Shown here: piece by piece, positions 53,521-63,197 of the stretch
Layout of the letters: each line of letters opens with the position of its first letter
How positions within the stretch are numbered: position 1 is the first letter of the stretch
DNA from: Shewanella donghaensis
GTDB taxonomy: Bacteria > Pseudomonadota > Gammaproteobacteria > Enterobacterales > Shewanellaceae
Length of the DNA stretch: 64,000 bases
Assembly: GCF_007567505.1 (NCBI RefSeq)
Contig: NZ_CP041783.1
Span: forward strand, 2,046,001 to 2,110,000
Direction of reading: 5' to 3'
Made by a program: the position numbers and the translations under genes
The notes under the pieces: generated by a model
Told to the model about the DNA's origin: nothing
Database searches by the model: none
Seen by the model: the letters and a program-made list of their open reading frames with translations, nothing else

Positions 53521-53685
53521 CTATTGCGCTTTCGCCATTAGATAAAGAAACAAAAAGAAGCCGCCTATCAACAATGTGCCAACGATAATCATCACGGTTA
53601 ATGTTTTAGAGGTCTTCGCTGACTCGCCTAGTTCTTTTAAAGAATTTACACCTAGCGCTAAAAATAAACCTTCAAGAATTTCCAT
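53521..53685 (-). CDS. 54-residue membrane protein
   Basis: Frame behind an AGGGAC site. The N-terminal half (MEILEGLFLALGVNSLKELG) is amphipathic. A single transmembrane helix covers about 29-49 (TVMIIVGTLLIGGFFLFLYLM), and the C-terminus is basic (AKAQ). Family not recognised. Layout and ribosome-binding site support a real small protein. Confidence 0.6.
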   Translation of the reverse strand: MEILEGLFLALGVNSLKELGESAKTSKTLTVMIIVGTLLIGGFFLFLYLMAKAQ

Positions 53686-53808
53686 TTAATACGTCCCTGT
53701 TTTAGATGAGTTTTAATTATCTATCAACGGGAAATAATAAGTAATAATTTGTTAACTATGATTAATTTAAGTGTCAGGTTTTAGCGACTATTTTATCTTT
53801 ATCTAGCT

Positions 53809-54258
53809 TTATCTAACTTTAGCATTGGCAATTTCTTGATACTCAAAACTGGTAATTTCAAAAGGGTTACCATCTGGATCGGCAAAGTAAATCGACCAAG
53901 TAATATCATGGTCACTTTCAGTATAGTTGATTTGAAATGAAGCTAAATGTTGCTGCCATAAAACGTAGTTCTCAGCATCAACACCAAATGCTACCGTGGT
54001 ATATTTAGGATTAATACTCTCAAACAATGCTAAATGTATATCACCTAATTTAATCGTCAGCGGACCGCCATCTTTGCTCCAAAAAGCGAGTTCTTCAATC
54101 ACCTCAAAACCTAATACTTGTTGATACCAAATTAATGCTTTGGCTCTATCTCGAACATAGATATGTATATGATCGATACGATTAAGTGTGGGCTTATTAG
54201 CGCTAAGGGAATTGACTAAATGAGGATTAGTGGCTGTGCTTTGTTTCATTGAAGACAT
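53809..54258 (-). CDS. VOC/glyoxalase-family protein
   Basis: 149-residue VOC-fold protein. IDHIHIYVRDRAKALIWYQQVLGFEV is the first half-site (His31 or His33 as ligand) and YFADPDGNPFEITSFEY the last, where the Glu is the expected metal ligand. The longer N-terminus (about 26 polar residues) lies behind a GGAG site and may be disordered. Substrate not known. Confidence 0.82.
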   Translation of the reverse strand: MSSMKQSTATNPHLVNSLSANKPTLNRIDHIHIYVRDRAKALIWYQQVLGFEVIEELAFWSKDGGPLTIKLGDIHLALFESINPKYTTVAFGVDAENYVLWQQHLASFQINYTESDHDITWSIYFADPDGNPFEITSFEYQEIANAKVR

Positions 54259-54332
54259 ATGAACTCCGTTAAACCTAAAATGACGAGCCCTAGTTTACGT
54301 TTGCAAACTGCCGATTTTTTAGTTAGTTGTCG

Positions 54333-55013
54333 CTAACCGAATATCCAAGTAGGCGATCCGAACTCGATCAATTGATTGTTTATCACCACTACAGCATCAT
54401 TATCAGAACACATACATAAAGATTGTTGTTTGAGTTGTTGATATTGGTTAAATGGTAATAGTGCTGATGGCTGTTCTACATCAGTGACTAAATGAGGCTC
54501 AAAATGAGGCTCAAAATGAGGCACGTAATGAAATGATATTAAACCTATGCCGTCAGTATCATCTAACTGCACATTATTACTGTCACCGCATAATGGCGCA
54601 GAATCAATAGAAGGGGTCATGATCATAGCACCTGCACTGACGCCGATAATCGCAGGACGATTACAATCTGCAGTAAGCAATTGATAAAGTAATTTATCGA
54701 TACCACGCTGTTTAAGCCAATATAAAAACCGATAAGTATCACCGCCAGATAAATAAATTACTCCAGCTGAACGTAACATATCGATCGATGCGGGATCGTA
54801 ATCAGCTTCAAGATCAATATAGGTAACGCTTTCAATCCCTAAGCTGTTAAACATTGTCGCAACGGGCTTAAAATACTCTCGCTGAGCATCAGGTTCAGAG
54901 GCAATGTATACCACACCAGCTTGTTGCTGAGCTATTGATAATGACGTCACAATAGCTGCTATAGCTTGTTGTGACGCATTAGATGTTCCATCACTTAACA
55001 GTGCTAACTTCAT
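54333..55013 (-). CDS. S51-family peptidase (PepE/cyanophycinase-like)
   Basis: 226-residue serine peptidase with a class I glutamine-amidotransferase-like fold. The nucleophile elbow is GVSAGAMIM (Ser near 126), preceded by VIYLSGGDTYRFL, both as in peptidase E. The His of the triad probably lies in GLISFHYVPHFEPH. A 12-bp in-frame tandem repeat duplicates PHFE there (HFEPHFEPHL), placing extra residues next to the active site. Likely an Asp-X dipeptidase or related. Confidence 0.85.
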   Translation of the reverse strand: MKLALLSDGTSNASQQAIAAIVTSLSIAQQQAGVVYIASEPDAQREYFKPVATMFNSLGIESVTYIDLEADYDPASIDMLRSAGVIYLSGGDTYRFLYWLKQRGIDKLLYQLLTADCNRPAIIGVSAGAMIMTPSIDSAPLCGDSNNVQLDDTDGIGLISFHYVPHFEPHFEPHLVTDVEQPSALLPFNQYQQLKQQSLCMCSDNDAVVVINNQLIEFGSPTWIFG

Positions 55014-55073
55014 CTTGGTTGTAAATCCTTTTACTATTTTCCCATCACGCTTATTAAAAGTGTACTTTAACGA

Positions 55074-55310
55074 TTAATCTTCCGCTAAAGCGTCAAACTG
55101 CTTTCTTTTATCATCCATAAACTGCTGCATTGCTGCAGGGTCTTGCATCAAATGTGACATTTGCGACATTACCAACATATGTGGTGCATCTTGTTGTTGA
55201 AACATCGCCATTGCATGCATTTTACTCTGCTCTACCATTTGCTCAAATGTCTCAGCATGGAATACTTCTTCACAAGCACCACCAAGTTGTTTACATGTCA
55301 TTGTTTTCAT
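55074..55310 (-). CDS. DUF1059 small protein
   Basis: 78 residues from ATG 55310 (GGAGAT upstream; the 55322 reading overlaps that site). MKTMTCKQLGGACEEVFHAETFEQMVEQSKMHAMAMF is the DUF1059 signature, with the invariant Cys6 and Cys13. The remainder is helical and Met/Gln-rich. Function of the family is unknown. Soluble. Confidence 0.85.
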   Translation of the reverse strand: MKTMTCKQLGGACEEVFHAETFEQMVEQSKMHAMAMFQQQDAPHMLVMSQMSHLMQDPAAMQQFMDDKRKQFDALAED

Positions 55311-55473
55311 TATTATCTCCATAATTTATATCCTCAATAACGCGTGAGCATTAATTGATACAACTAATTTAAGTGTTTTAGGGTAAACGTTATCGAAGCA
55401 CTGAGGAAATTAGTACTCAAAATTGCTTAGCAGCAGATATTAACCTAATTTATCTATTCAGCATAAAAAACGA

Positions 55474-56121
55474 TTAATAATCAAAACCCAGTTGTGCCTT
55501 TATGCCGTCATTAAACGCATGTTTAATCGGTTGCACTTCACTGACGGTATCAGCTAATTCAATGATTTCGCGGTGACACGCACGTCCTGTAATAATGACG
55601 TGTTGCATTGGCGGGCGGTTGCTAAGTGCGTTTATGACTCGCTCTAAATCAACGTAATGGTAGCTCACCATGTAGGTAAGTTCATCTAACAGGATTAGAT
55701 TGACTGACTCATCTTGGAGCAGTTTTTCAGCTTCAAGCCATGCTTCAGTCGCCGCTTTAGTGTCTTTTTCTTTGTCTTGGGTTTCCCAGGTAAAACCTGT
55801 ACCCATGACATGAAACTCAACACCAGCACCTTCTAATAAATTGCGTTCGCCGCAGGCCCAAGTGCCTTTAATAAATTGCACAACAGCCGCTTTATGTCCA
55901 TGACCAACAGCTCGAGCAACCGAACCAAAACCTGAAGTCGATTTACCTTTACCGTTACCCGTCAGGACTAACAAAATGCCTTTTTCATCTTGTGCTGCGG
56001 CAATTTTTGCATCAACACCTTGTTTGACTTTTTGCTGACGCACTTTGTGACGCTGTGCTTTATTGGCATCGATCTCACTAGTTTCGTTTTGGTTTTCGTT
56101 CTGGTTTTCGTTATCACTCAT
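55474..56121 (-). CDS. cobO: corrinoid adenosyltransferase CobO/BtuR
   Basis: 215-residue ATP:cob(I)alamin adenosyltransferase. The P-loop GNGKGKSTSGFG is near residue 55, ARAVGHGHKAAVVQFIKGTW follows, and LLDELTYMV and VIITGRACHREIIELADTVSEV match CobO/BtuR. It attaches the 5'-deoxyadenosyl group to the corrinoid cobalt. The ATG overlaps the cobQ stop (TAATG), so translation is coupled. The first 25 residues are Asn/Gln/Glu-rich and probably disordered. Confidence 0.95.
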   Translation of the reverse strand: MSDNENQNENQNETSEIDANKAQRHKVRQQKVKQGVDAKIAAAQDEKGILLVLTGNGKGKSTSGFGSVARAVGHGHKAAVVQFIKGTWACGERNLLEGAGVEFHVMGTGFTWETQDKEKDTKAATEAWLEAEKLLQDESVNLILLDELTYMVSYHYVDLERVINALSNRPPMQHVIITGRACHREIIELADTVSEVQPIKHAFNDGIKAQLGFDY

Positions 56122-57791
56122 TAGAGACTTCCTGTTAATTTATCCATATCTAAATGCGCTTCAAGCACATCTGCTAATCGTTCTAATTGTTGTTCACGTA
56201 TCTGGTTTATATCAATGCTCTTCGCTTGAGCAAGCCCTGCCCACTTTAAAATAAGTTCACATGCTTCAGGGCTATCAAATAGGCCATGTACATAGGTCGC
56301 GAGTATTTGATTATCATCGCTGAGTAAGCCTTCTTCATACACTGTATCAATGTGCTGAGATTGTAATTTGATAGGCTCGGCTAATGTTGAACTTGAAGCT
56401 AATGTTGAACTTGAGGCTTGTGTGTCACGATTTACTTTTTGAGTAATACCACAATGAATCTCATAACCTTGTATTTCAGCTGTATGGTCATTTAGCGATA
56501 AGTGACCACTTACTTTGCACAACGTTTTATCAGCAGTCAATGTGGTATTAACAGGTAGTAACCCGAGTCCAGTGCTACTGCCAGCAATATCCTCAATGGC
56601 ATCAGGGTCGTGAATGTTTTGCCCTAGCATTTGATAACCACCACAAATGCCTATCACTTTACCGCCGTAACGTAAGTGCTTATTAACCTCGATATCCCAG
56701 CCTTGCTGGCGCATGAATTCGAGATCGGCTCTGACGTTTTTACTGCCCGGTAATATGATTAAATCCACTTGAGGAAAATCTGGATTACTGGCTTGGGTTT
56801 GCAGACTCTGATAATGAAACTCAACATAAGGGTTTAACCGTAATGGGTCGAAATCCGTATGATTACTAATTCTTGGAAACACTAGCACCAGTACTTTGAG
56901 CTTACGATTAATCACTGCTGCATCTTCTGAAACTAAAGCATTGTCTGAACTCGAAGCATTATCTGAATTCAAATCATCCTCTGCTTTCCCGTGGGAATCA
57001 ATTAGCGCATCTTCAGCATCTAAATGTAAATCATGTAGATAAGGTAACACCCCAAATACGGGTTTATTAGTGTAGTTTTCAAGCCAATCAATACCTGGTT
57101 GTAATAAGCTAATATCACCGCGAAAACGGTTAATAACAAAGCCTTTTACCCTTTGTTGCTCGGTTTCACTTAACAGCGCCAAAGTACCAACGAGATGGGC
57201 AAACACGCCACCTTTATCAATATCAGCAATAATGATCACCGGGCAGTCGACTACTTCAGCAAAGCCCATGTTGGCGATATCACCTTCACGTAAATTAATT
57301 TCAGCAGGACTACCAGCACCTTCAACAACAACCAGTTGATATTGATTAGTTAATCGCTCAAAAGATTGTAATACCGCGTCCATAGCAACGGATTTATAGT
57401 CACGACTTTCAGGGCCAAAAAAGGCGTTAGCTTCTAATGTCGTTAACGCTTTACCATGGATAATGACCTGCGCTCCAGTATCACTACTGGGCTTTAATAA
57501 TACCGGATTAAAATCCGTGTGGGGCTCGAGGTTACAAGCGACCGCTTGTAAAGCTTGCGCACGGCCAATTTCGCCGCCATCAGTGGTGACCGCACTATTT
57601 AATGCCATATTTTGTGGTTTAAATGGCGCAACCTTGGTCCCTTGTCGCGAAAATACACGGCATAACCCGGCGACTAAGGTACTTTTCCCCGCATCTGATG
57701 TTGTGCCCTGCACCATCAATGTTGATGCTTCACCAGCGTTGTATTTAAATGCTGACGTATCATAAATAGGGATAGTAATATTCTTGGTCAC
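56121..57791 (-). CDS. cobQ: cobyric acid synthase CobQ/CbiP
   Basis: 556-residue amidotransferase that amidates corrin side chains using glutamine and [29 protein letters not shown] carries the P-loop and [10 protein letters not shown] is family-typical. The glutaminase domain (about 300-540) has the Cys nucleophile in [10 protein letters not shown] and His in THGLFDS-like YVHGLFDS. Two low-complexity inserts (around 275-300, and [12 protein letters not shown] near 465) are caused by 18-bp in-frame repeats and are longer than in other CobQ. It overlaps cobO and lies 178 nt after cobU. Confidence 0.94.
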   Translation of the reverse strand: MTKNITIPIYDTSAFKYNAGEASTLMVQGTTSDAGKSTLVAGLCRVFSRQGTKVAPFKPQNMALNSAVTTDGGEIGRAQALQAVACNLEPHTDFNPVLLKPSSDTGAQVIIHGKALTTLEANAFFGPESRDYKSVAMDAVLQSFERLTNQYQLVVVEGAGSPAEINLREGDIANMGFAEVVDCPVIIIADIDKGGVFAHLVGTLALLSETEQQRVKGFVINRFRGDISLLQPGIDWLENYTNKPVFGVLPYLHDLHLDAEDALIDSHGKAEDDLNSDNASSSDNALVSEDAAVINRKLKVLVLVFPRISNHTDFDPLRLNPYVEFHYQSLQTQASNPDFPQVDLIILPGSKNVRADLEFMRQQGWDIEVNKHLRYGGKVIGICGGYQMLGQNIHDPDAIEDIAGSSTGLGLLPVNTTLTADKTLCKVSGHLSLNDHTAEIQGYEIHCGITQKVNRDTQASSSTLASSSTLAEPIKLQSQHIDTVYEEGLLSDDNQILATYVHGLFDSPEACELILKWAGLAQAKSIDINQIREQQLERLADVLEAHLDMDKLTGSL

Positions 57792-57969
57792 TTTAAGGCT
57801 TCTCGGGGTGATGTTTCGTTTGTCATTTTCATTGTGATGGTCATTTTAATTGTGATTATGATTCTGGCTAGAAAGCAGATTGAAGGTGACAGACACAAGC
57901 TGGCTAAGATAGGTTAGACCCATCAGCAGTAAGCTTTTAAATATTAAAATATAAGCGCGACAGGTTTGC

Positions 57970-58521
57970 TTAGCGTTTAAGTTCAAGCGGAAGTCCTGCC
58001 ACCACCAAGGTGACCTTATCTGCAACCTGAGCAATCGCTTGATTTAACCAACCTGCTTCATCGGTAAATCTGCGACTTAACTCACCTAGCGGCACAATGC
58101 CGGAACCGACTTCGTTACTCACTAGAATAACTTGGCCTTGTAACGAGGTTAAACAAGCCATTAATGCTTGTTTCTGTTGTTGCCATAAATCGTCTACGCC
58201 ATCACGGTGCGTTTCTTCACATGCCACCAAATAGTTAGTCAAATACAAAGTAAGGCAATCAACAAATAATACGGTATTTGGGGCATCGTAATGCTTCAAG
58301 GTACAGGCTAATGCCAACGGGCTTTCAACGAGTTTCCAATCGATATTTGAATCAAGTCGATCTTGCTGATGCCGCTTAATTCTTAGCGCCATTTCATCGT
58401 CTAATGCTGTTGCCGTCGCAATATAAACACAGCGATGACCTTGCTGAGCAAAAGGCTCTGCAAGTGATTCACCATATCGGCTTTTACCTGAACGAGCGCC
58501 ACCAAGGACGAGATGGATCAT
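57970..58521 (-). CDS. cobU: adenosylcobinamide kinase/guanylyltransferase CobU
   Basis: 183-residue bifunctional kinase/guanylyltransferase activating adenosylcobinamide to its GDP derivative. MIHLVLGGARSGKSRYGESLA holds the P-loop, IATATALDDEMALRIKRHQQDR carries the His for the nucleotidyl transfer, and VFVDCLTLYLTNYL and SNEVGSGIVPLGELSRRFTDEAG complete the family. Seventy-three nt after cobS in the same operon. Confidence 0.95.
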   Translation of the reverse strand: MIHLVLGGARSGKSRYGESLAEPFAQQGHRCVYIATATALDDEMALRIKRHQQDRLDSNIDWKLVESPLALACTLKHYDAPNTVLFVDCLTLYLTNYLVACEETHRDGVDDLWQQQKQALMACLTSLQGQVILVSNEVGSGIVPLGELSRRFTDEAGWLNQAIAQVADKVTLVVAGLPLELKR

Positions 58522-58594
58522 GTACTGTTTCCTATATGAAATATGACAATATGACTTACTAGCATTAGTAGTGAGTCATATTAAGTATTCACTG

Positions 58595-59455
58595 TTAATT
58601 CAGACCAATTGATAAAAAAATACCGTAGCAAAATAGTTCGCTAATTTGTTGCGCTGCGCCTAATGTATCACCGGTATAACCACCGATTTGACGCTTAAAA
58701 CCCCATATTAATGCTTGTCTTAATGTAGCTAAAATCAGTAATAATACAAACGCGACCATACCATTTAAACAGGCTAACACCACAAAACCGCTCAAACATA
58801 GAATGAGTAAATCATTCATCTGCTGATGCTGCGCTAAAGGTTTGGATTTACTGCCGTCATCTTCAGTCACATACTGCTCTGAATAAATAATACTTGCAGC
58901 AACAACACGACTTAATGAATGAGCAACGATAATGGCAACCACGGCTTTAATCGGGCTATACAATGCAATTTCAACTAATAGCTGCCATTTAAGTAACAAG
59001 CAAAGTACCAAGGCTAAAGACCCATAAGTCCCTATCCGTGAGTCTTTCATAATGCGTAATTTATCAGCAACTTTCCATCCACCGCCAAAACCATCAGCAG
59101 TATCAGCAAGGCCATCTTCATGAAAGCCACCAGTGACTAATACGCCCATTATTATCGCTAAGATCACTGCTACGTTGTTAGGGAGTACAAACTGACTCGC
59201 CCAAAAAACTGCAGCACTTAAGCCACCAACCAATAAACCCACCACACCAAAATAGCGACTGGCTTGATTCAACTTTTCACTATCAAAATCAACCCAAGCA
59301 GGCACAGGAATACGAGTAAAAAAGCTCAGTGCGATAAGAAACAAGTTCAACTGTTTTTGCAGCGTACCTGTATTTTTCGGCGCTGAGTCATTTGACTCTT
59401 CAGAGCTATTTTTCAAGGTCTCATTTACTGGCTCTTTCGATGGCTCTTGTTGCAT
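58595..59455 (-). CDS. cobS: cobalamin synthase CobS
   Basis: 286-residue inner-membrane enzyme joining adenosylcobinamide-GDP with alpha-ribazole(-phosphate). LIALSFFTRIPVPAWV opens the membrane part and GGFHEDGLADTADGFGGGW is the DGLAD catalytic motif. KDSRIGTYGSLAL and IGGYTGDTLGA are the other family blocks. About six helices. The first 35 residues are an unusual Glu/Ser/Asn-rich soluble extension. Confidence 0.95.
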   Translation of the reverse strand: MQQEPSKEPVNETLKNSSEESNDSAPKNTGTLQKQLNLFLIALSFFTRIPVPAWVDFDSEKLNQASRYFGVVGLLVGGLSAAVFWASQFVLPNNVAVILAIIMGVLVTGGFHEDGLADTADGFGGGWKVADKLRIMKDSRIGTYGSLALVLCLLLKWQLLVEIALYSPIKAVVAIIVAHSLSRVVAASIIYSEQYVTEDDGSKSKPLAQHQQMNDLLILCLSGFVVLACLNGMVAFVLLLILATLRQALIWGFKRQIGGYTGDTLGAAQQISELFCYGIFLSIGLN

Positions 59456-59539
59456 AACTTATCCTGTAGTTATCTATCCGCGTTTCAGTAAATGTATCGG
59501 CACACAAAGCACTAAATCACATGCGATTAGCTCAAATAC

Positions 59540-60628
59540 TTATACGACTGACTTAACTCCTGCATTTTCGAAACTGGCCATATCATTATAAAAATTCACC
59601 GCGGCTTCAATCATAGGTATCGCTAATGCAGCGCCTGTGCCCTCGCCTAATCTAAAACCTAAATGCAGTAACGGTTTAGCATTGAGTGCAGCTAGCATTT
59701 TTATGTGCCCTTGTTCATCCGATTGATGAGCAAAGATTAAATAATCTCTTACATCAGTATGTAATTTAACGGCAACAAGTGCGGCGGCTGTAGCAATAAA
59801 ACCATCAATCACTACCAACATTTTTTTCTCTGCCGCGGCTAAAATAGCACCCGTCATTTGCACAATTTCAAAACCACCGACACAAGCAAGCACATTGACG
59901 GGATCAGAGAACTTACTGCGATGAAGATTTAATGCCACACCCAATAGTTCGGTTTTCAGTGCGAAGGTTTGATCGTCGATACCGGTACCACGGCCAACAC
60001 AATCTTTAATATCTAGCGATAACAGCGCAGCCATTATTGCAGCAGCAGAAGACGTATTCCCAATCCCCATTTCACCAAGCGCAATAAGGTTGCAGCCAGA
60101 ATCATAATGGCGCTGCACTACTTCACTTGCGTAGCTAAAACCATCTTTTACCGCCATTAAACTCATGGCTTCTTTTTTATGAATGGCTTCAGTGCCATTT
60201 CCTAAACGATGTTGCGTAATGCTAGGGTCATCAATTGGCGTCAACATGCCACAATCAATCACTTCAAGGTTCAAACCCATTTGACGACAAAAAACATTAA
60301 TAGCCGCGCCGCCACTGGCAAAATTAGCCACCATTTGTTTGGTCACTTCACTTGGTGCAATTGAAACGCCATGAGCAGCAATGCCGTGATCGCCCGCAAA
60401 CACCAGCATAGCGGGTTTGTTAATGCTCAACTTATGCTTATTCATATTGAACTTAGGTTTAATGCTGGAGCTGTTTTTCATATCGGCTTGCTGAGTAAGC
60501 TGAACCTGAGCAATCTGTTTTGCTAGCCCTTCCAGTAAACCTAATGCACCTAATGGCTTGGTTTTTTGATCGATACGCTGCTGTATTTGTTCATCGTGAA
60601 TATGACTGACTGGATCTACTGCAAACAT
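59540..60628 (-). CDS. cobT: nicotinate-nucleotide:dimethylbenzimidazole phosphoribosyltransferase CobT
   Basis: 362-residue enzyme that makes alpha-ribazole phosphate, the lower nucleotide precursor. [62 protein letters not shown] and the C-terminal [17 protein letters not shown], whose Glu is catalytic, all match. A 25-residue Lys/Asn insert (around 50-70) interrupts the N-terminal part. It follows btuC by 25 nt. Confidence 0.95.
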   Translation of the reverse strand: MFAVDPVSHIHDEQIQQRIDQKTKPLGALGLLEGLAKQIAQVQLTQQADMKNSSSIKPKFNMNKHKLSINKPAMLVFAGDHGIAAHGVSIAPSEVTKQMVANFASGGAAINVFCRQMGLNLEVIDCGMLTPIDDPSITQHRLGNGTEAIHKKEAMSLMAVKDGFSYASEVVQRHYDSGCNLIALGEMGIGNTSSAAAIMAALLSLDIKDCVGRGTGIDDQTFALKTELLGVALNLHRSKFSDPVNVLACVGGFEIVQMTGAILAAAEKKMLVVIDGFIATAAALVAVKLHTDVRDYLIFAHQSDEQGHIKMLAALNAKPLLHLGFRLGEGTGAALAIPMIEAAVNFYNDMASFENAGVKSVV

Positions 60629-60653
60629 CTATAACTCTCCAAAAACTGCAACT

Positions 60654-61796
60654 TCATCGACGATGACGTAATACAAAAAGAAAAAATACACTACCAATAG
60701 CCGCAGTAATAATGCCTACGGGCAACTCTTGATTACCTAATAAACAACGCGCCAACACATCAATCCACACCATAAATAAACCGCCTACTAATGCGGTCAT
60801 CATGATGGGTTGTTGCCCTGGATATAATAATCTGACTGTATGCGGGATCATCAAGCCGACAAAACCAATGCCACCACAACTTGCCACTAAGGTAGCGGTT
60901 ATCAATGAACACAGGATCAACATGGCCAAGCGGATTTTTACAACGTTAACCCCTAAAGAATGAGCCGTTTCATCGCCTGTTTGAATCGCCACCACCTGAC
61001 GTTTAAACGCTAAAATAATTAAAATGCTACACGACACCACCACGGACGGAATGATTAACCCTCCCCAACTGGCTTTTGCAAAACTACCAAGACTCCAAAA
61101 CAACACTGAAGCCGCCGCCTGGGGGCTGGAGAAATACAATACCAAGCTGGTTAATGCACCAAACATAAAGGAGGTCGCAACCCCAGATAACAACATTCGC
61201 TCGACTTGACTTGTACGCCCAAAACCTGACAGCCCAAGTACCAATAACACTGACAGACTCGATCCTATAAATGCGCCCACAGGCAAACTTAAAGAAGACC
61301 AAGACCACCATGCATCGTTAGTCATTATTCCAGAACGTAGAATCGCACTGGCAAGGTGACTGCTCGATTCTGATAACCACTGCTGAACTAAACCTTGGCT
61401 ACCAAAAAAACTCAGCACTAATACTGCGCCAAAAGATGCCCCAGAACTAATACCAAATAAATACGGATCAGCCAAAGGGTTACGTGTGACAGTTTGTAAT
61501 ACACTCCCTGCTAACGCTAAGCCCGCGCCCGCAACAAAAGCTAATATAATTCGAGGAAAGCGCAGCTCAAATACAATGCGCTGTGTTAGTGAATCAGTTT
61601 CATCTGCGCCAAATGCCATATTTGAAAATAAGCTCATAACTTGATCAAAGCTAATGTTAGCTGCGCCATAGCTGGCGGCCGCAATAGGAGTAATCAATGT
61701 CACTAATGCGGTAACAAACAATAAAAGTTTATGTTTAAAACTAATACGAGTTTTAGTTGATGTAGTCACTTGATGAGAGGAAGTCGTGGATATCAT
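60654..61796 (-). CDS. btuC: cobalamin ABC transporter permease BtuC
   Basis: 380-residue FecCD-family permease with about ten helices. RIVFELRFPRIILAFVAGAGLALAGSVLQTVTRNPLADPYLFGISSGASFGAV is the family signature. FWSLGSFAKASWGGL and GGIGFVGLMIPHTVRLLYPGQQ follow. By sequence alone it could be a siderophore or heme permease; the riboswitch and co-transcribed corrinoid genes make cobalamin the substrate. The start overlaps the btuD stop by 4 nt. The first 25 residues are hydrophilic and longer than in E. coli BtuC. Confidence 0.9.
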   Translation of the reverse strand: MISTTSSHQVTTSTKTRISFKHKLLLFVTALVTLITPIAAASYGAANISFDQVMSLFSNMAFGADETDSLTQRIVFELRFPRIILAFVAGAGLALAGSVLQTVTRNPLADPYLFGISSGASFGAVLVLSFFGSQGLVQQWLSESSSHLASAILRSGIMTNDAWWSWSSLSLPVGAFIGSSLSVLLVLGLSGFGRTSQVERMLLSGVATSFMFGALTSLVLYFSSPQAAASVLFWSLGSFAKASWGGLIIPSVVVSCSILIILAFKRQVVAIQTGDETAHSLGVNVVKIRLAMLILCSLITATLVASCGGIGFVGLMIPHTVRLLYPGQQPIMMTALVGGLFMVWIDVLARCLLGNQELPVGIITAAIGSVFFLFVLRHRR

Positions 61797-62737
61797 TTAT
61801 CAGCCTCATCGTTTGATTGCGATGAGTCGTCAACTTGCGATGAGTTTTTAGCTGATTTGGACTGGGATTCACTCGCACAAATCTCCCCATGAGCCGTCAT
61901 AACATGATGACTTTCATAACCATAAAAGTAAGTGATCAAAGGTTTACCATGTTGCGGGTGACGGGATATCTGACAACAAACATCAAATACCTCTCCTAGA
62001 ATTTTTTCGGTTAACACTTCATCTGGTAGGCCTTGGGCGATACATTTGCCTTTATCAAGTAACAGCAATCTATCGCACACAGCGCTGGCTAAATTAAGAT
62101 CATGAATAGAGGCAATGACACTGATGTCGAGTTGTCTGACTAACTCAAGAATCTGAATCTGATAACGAATATCTAAATGATTAGTCGGCTCATCCAAGAT
62201 TAACAACTGTGGTTTTTGCACGATGGCACGTGCAATTAAAGCCCGCTGTTTTTCACCGCCGGATAACAACTCATATTGCTGAGTAGCTTTATGTTCAAGG
62301 CCCACTTTAGCAAGCGCCTTGGCTATATCGTCTCTGTCCGCTTGGGTGTTAGTTTCAAATAAACCTTTATGGGGCGTTAAACCCATAGCCACTAATTGCT
62401 CAGTGGTCATATCAAAAAAATGCGGGGATTCTTGCTGAACAACGGCAACCTTGGTCGCTAATTGCTTATGAGAAAAGCGATTAATATTCTGGCCAAATAA
62501 TTTGATAATGCCAGCATCTTGGGTGATATAGCGATACAGGCAGCGCAGTAAACTTGATTTACCCGCACCGTTTGGGCCAATTAGCCCTAACATCTCACCG
62601 TGCTGAACGGCAAAACTGACTTGGGAAAGAATGTCATTGTCTTCGACAGACCAACTGACTTGGTCGACACTTAATGCTGCAGGATTCAAAATAAAAAACC
62701 TGTCGGTGTGCACAAAGACATATACCGAGCGTGACAA
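61793..62737 (-). CDS. btuD: cobalamin ABC transporter ATPase BtuD
   Basis: FepC/BtuD-type ATPase with Walker A GPNGAGKSS, the Q-loop region VVQQESPHFFDMTTEQLVAMGL, signature LLSGGEKQRALIARAI, Walker B LLILDEPTNHLD and the switch His in IASIHDLN. The last 40 residues are a Ser/Glu/Asp-rich extension. The start is uncertain: TTG 62737 opens the longest frame, while the family suggests beginning near ILNPAALSVDQ (a TTG at about 62689). No strong ribosome-binding site was seen before either. First gene downstream of the riboswitch. Confidence 0.9.
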   Translation of the reverse strand: MSRSVYVFVHTDRFFILNPAALSVDQVSWSVEDNDILSQVSFAVQHGEMLGLIGPNGAGKSSLLRCLYRYITQDAGIIKLFGQNINRFSHKQLATKVAVVQQESPHFFDMTTEQLVAMGLTPHKGLFETNTQADRDDIAKALAKVGLEHKATQQYELLSGGEKQRALIARAIVQKPQLLILDEPTNHLDIRYQIQILELVRQLDISVIASIHDLNLASAVCDRLLLLDKGKCIAQGLPDEVLTEKILGEVFDVCCQISRHPQHGKPLITYFYGYESHHVMTAHGEICASESQSKSAKNSSQVDDSSQSNDEADK

Positions 62738-62837
62738 ATGCCAAAGCTCGCTGGGTATGTTGTTAAAACTGTCACTATATCTAACTCCGCCTGAGTTACC
62801 CGCTCAAGTTGTTGGGTGCTGCACTGCAGCAAGAAAA

Positions 62838-62990
62838 ATTAAGCTAGGTATCTGACTTAATTACATCTACCACTTATCAAAAAGTAACAGCATGTAATTT
62901 TACAGTTGCGGGTACAGTTCGAGCTAAATAGCATTTACGGCTACATCTCGATTCCCTATTCATTCACCTGAACACATTGTTTAGCTCTAA
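62838..62990 (-). ncRNA. cobalamin riboswitch
   Basis: Read on the minus strand, the conserved elements occur in order. A P1 5' arm near TTAGAGCTAA is followed by TCAGGTGAAT, AATAGGGAA and the hallmark CCCGCAACTGTAA. A hairpin (AATTACAT with ATGTAATT) comes next, then the B12-box-like AAGTCAGATACCTAGC, whose end pairs with the P1 arm. It lies about 100 nt upstream of btuD, with further short hairpins between. The remaining parts of 62738-63197 hold no gene. High B12 should shut the operon. Confidence 0.85.
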
Positions 62991-63197
62991 ATGTCGTTAT
63001 TCACTATCAGCTAATAACCTGTCACGATTAACTATAGCGATAAAAATCAACATTAACGTCACTAAAACGATGCATATGCGGATAAATTGACTTAATTTTA
63101 TACTTTAATAGCACTCAAAAAATGCAGTTAACATTGTACGATATATCTGTCTGTCTTAATTCGGTTTTTTCGACTGAATTTTAGCGATTGGTTAAAA

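Noticed and set aside
60654..62737. Siderophore or heme ABC transporter
   Set aside because: Sequence alone would allow it, but the riboswitch and co-transcribed corrinoid genes favour cobalamin.
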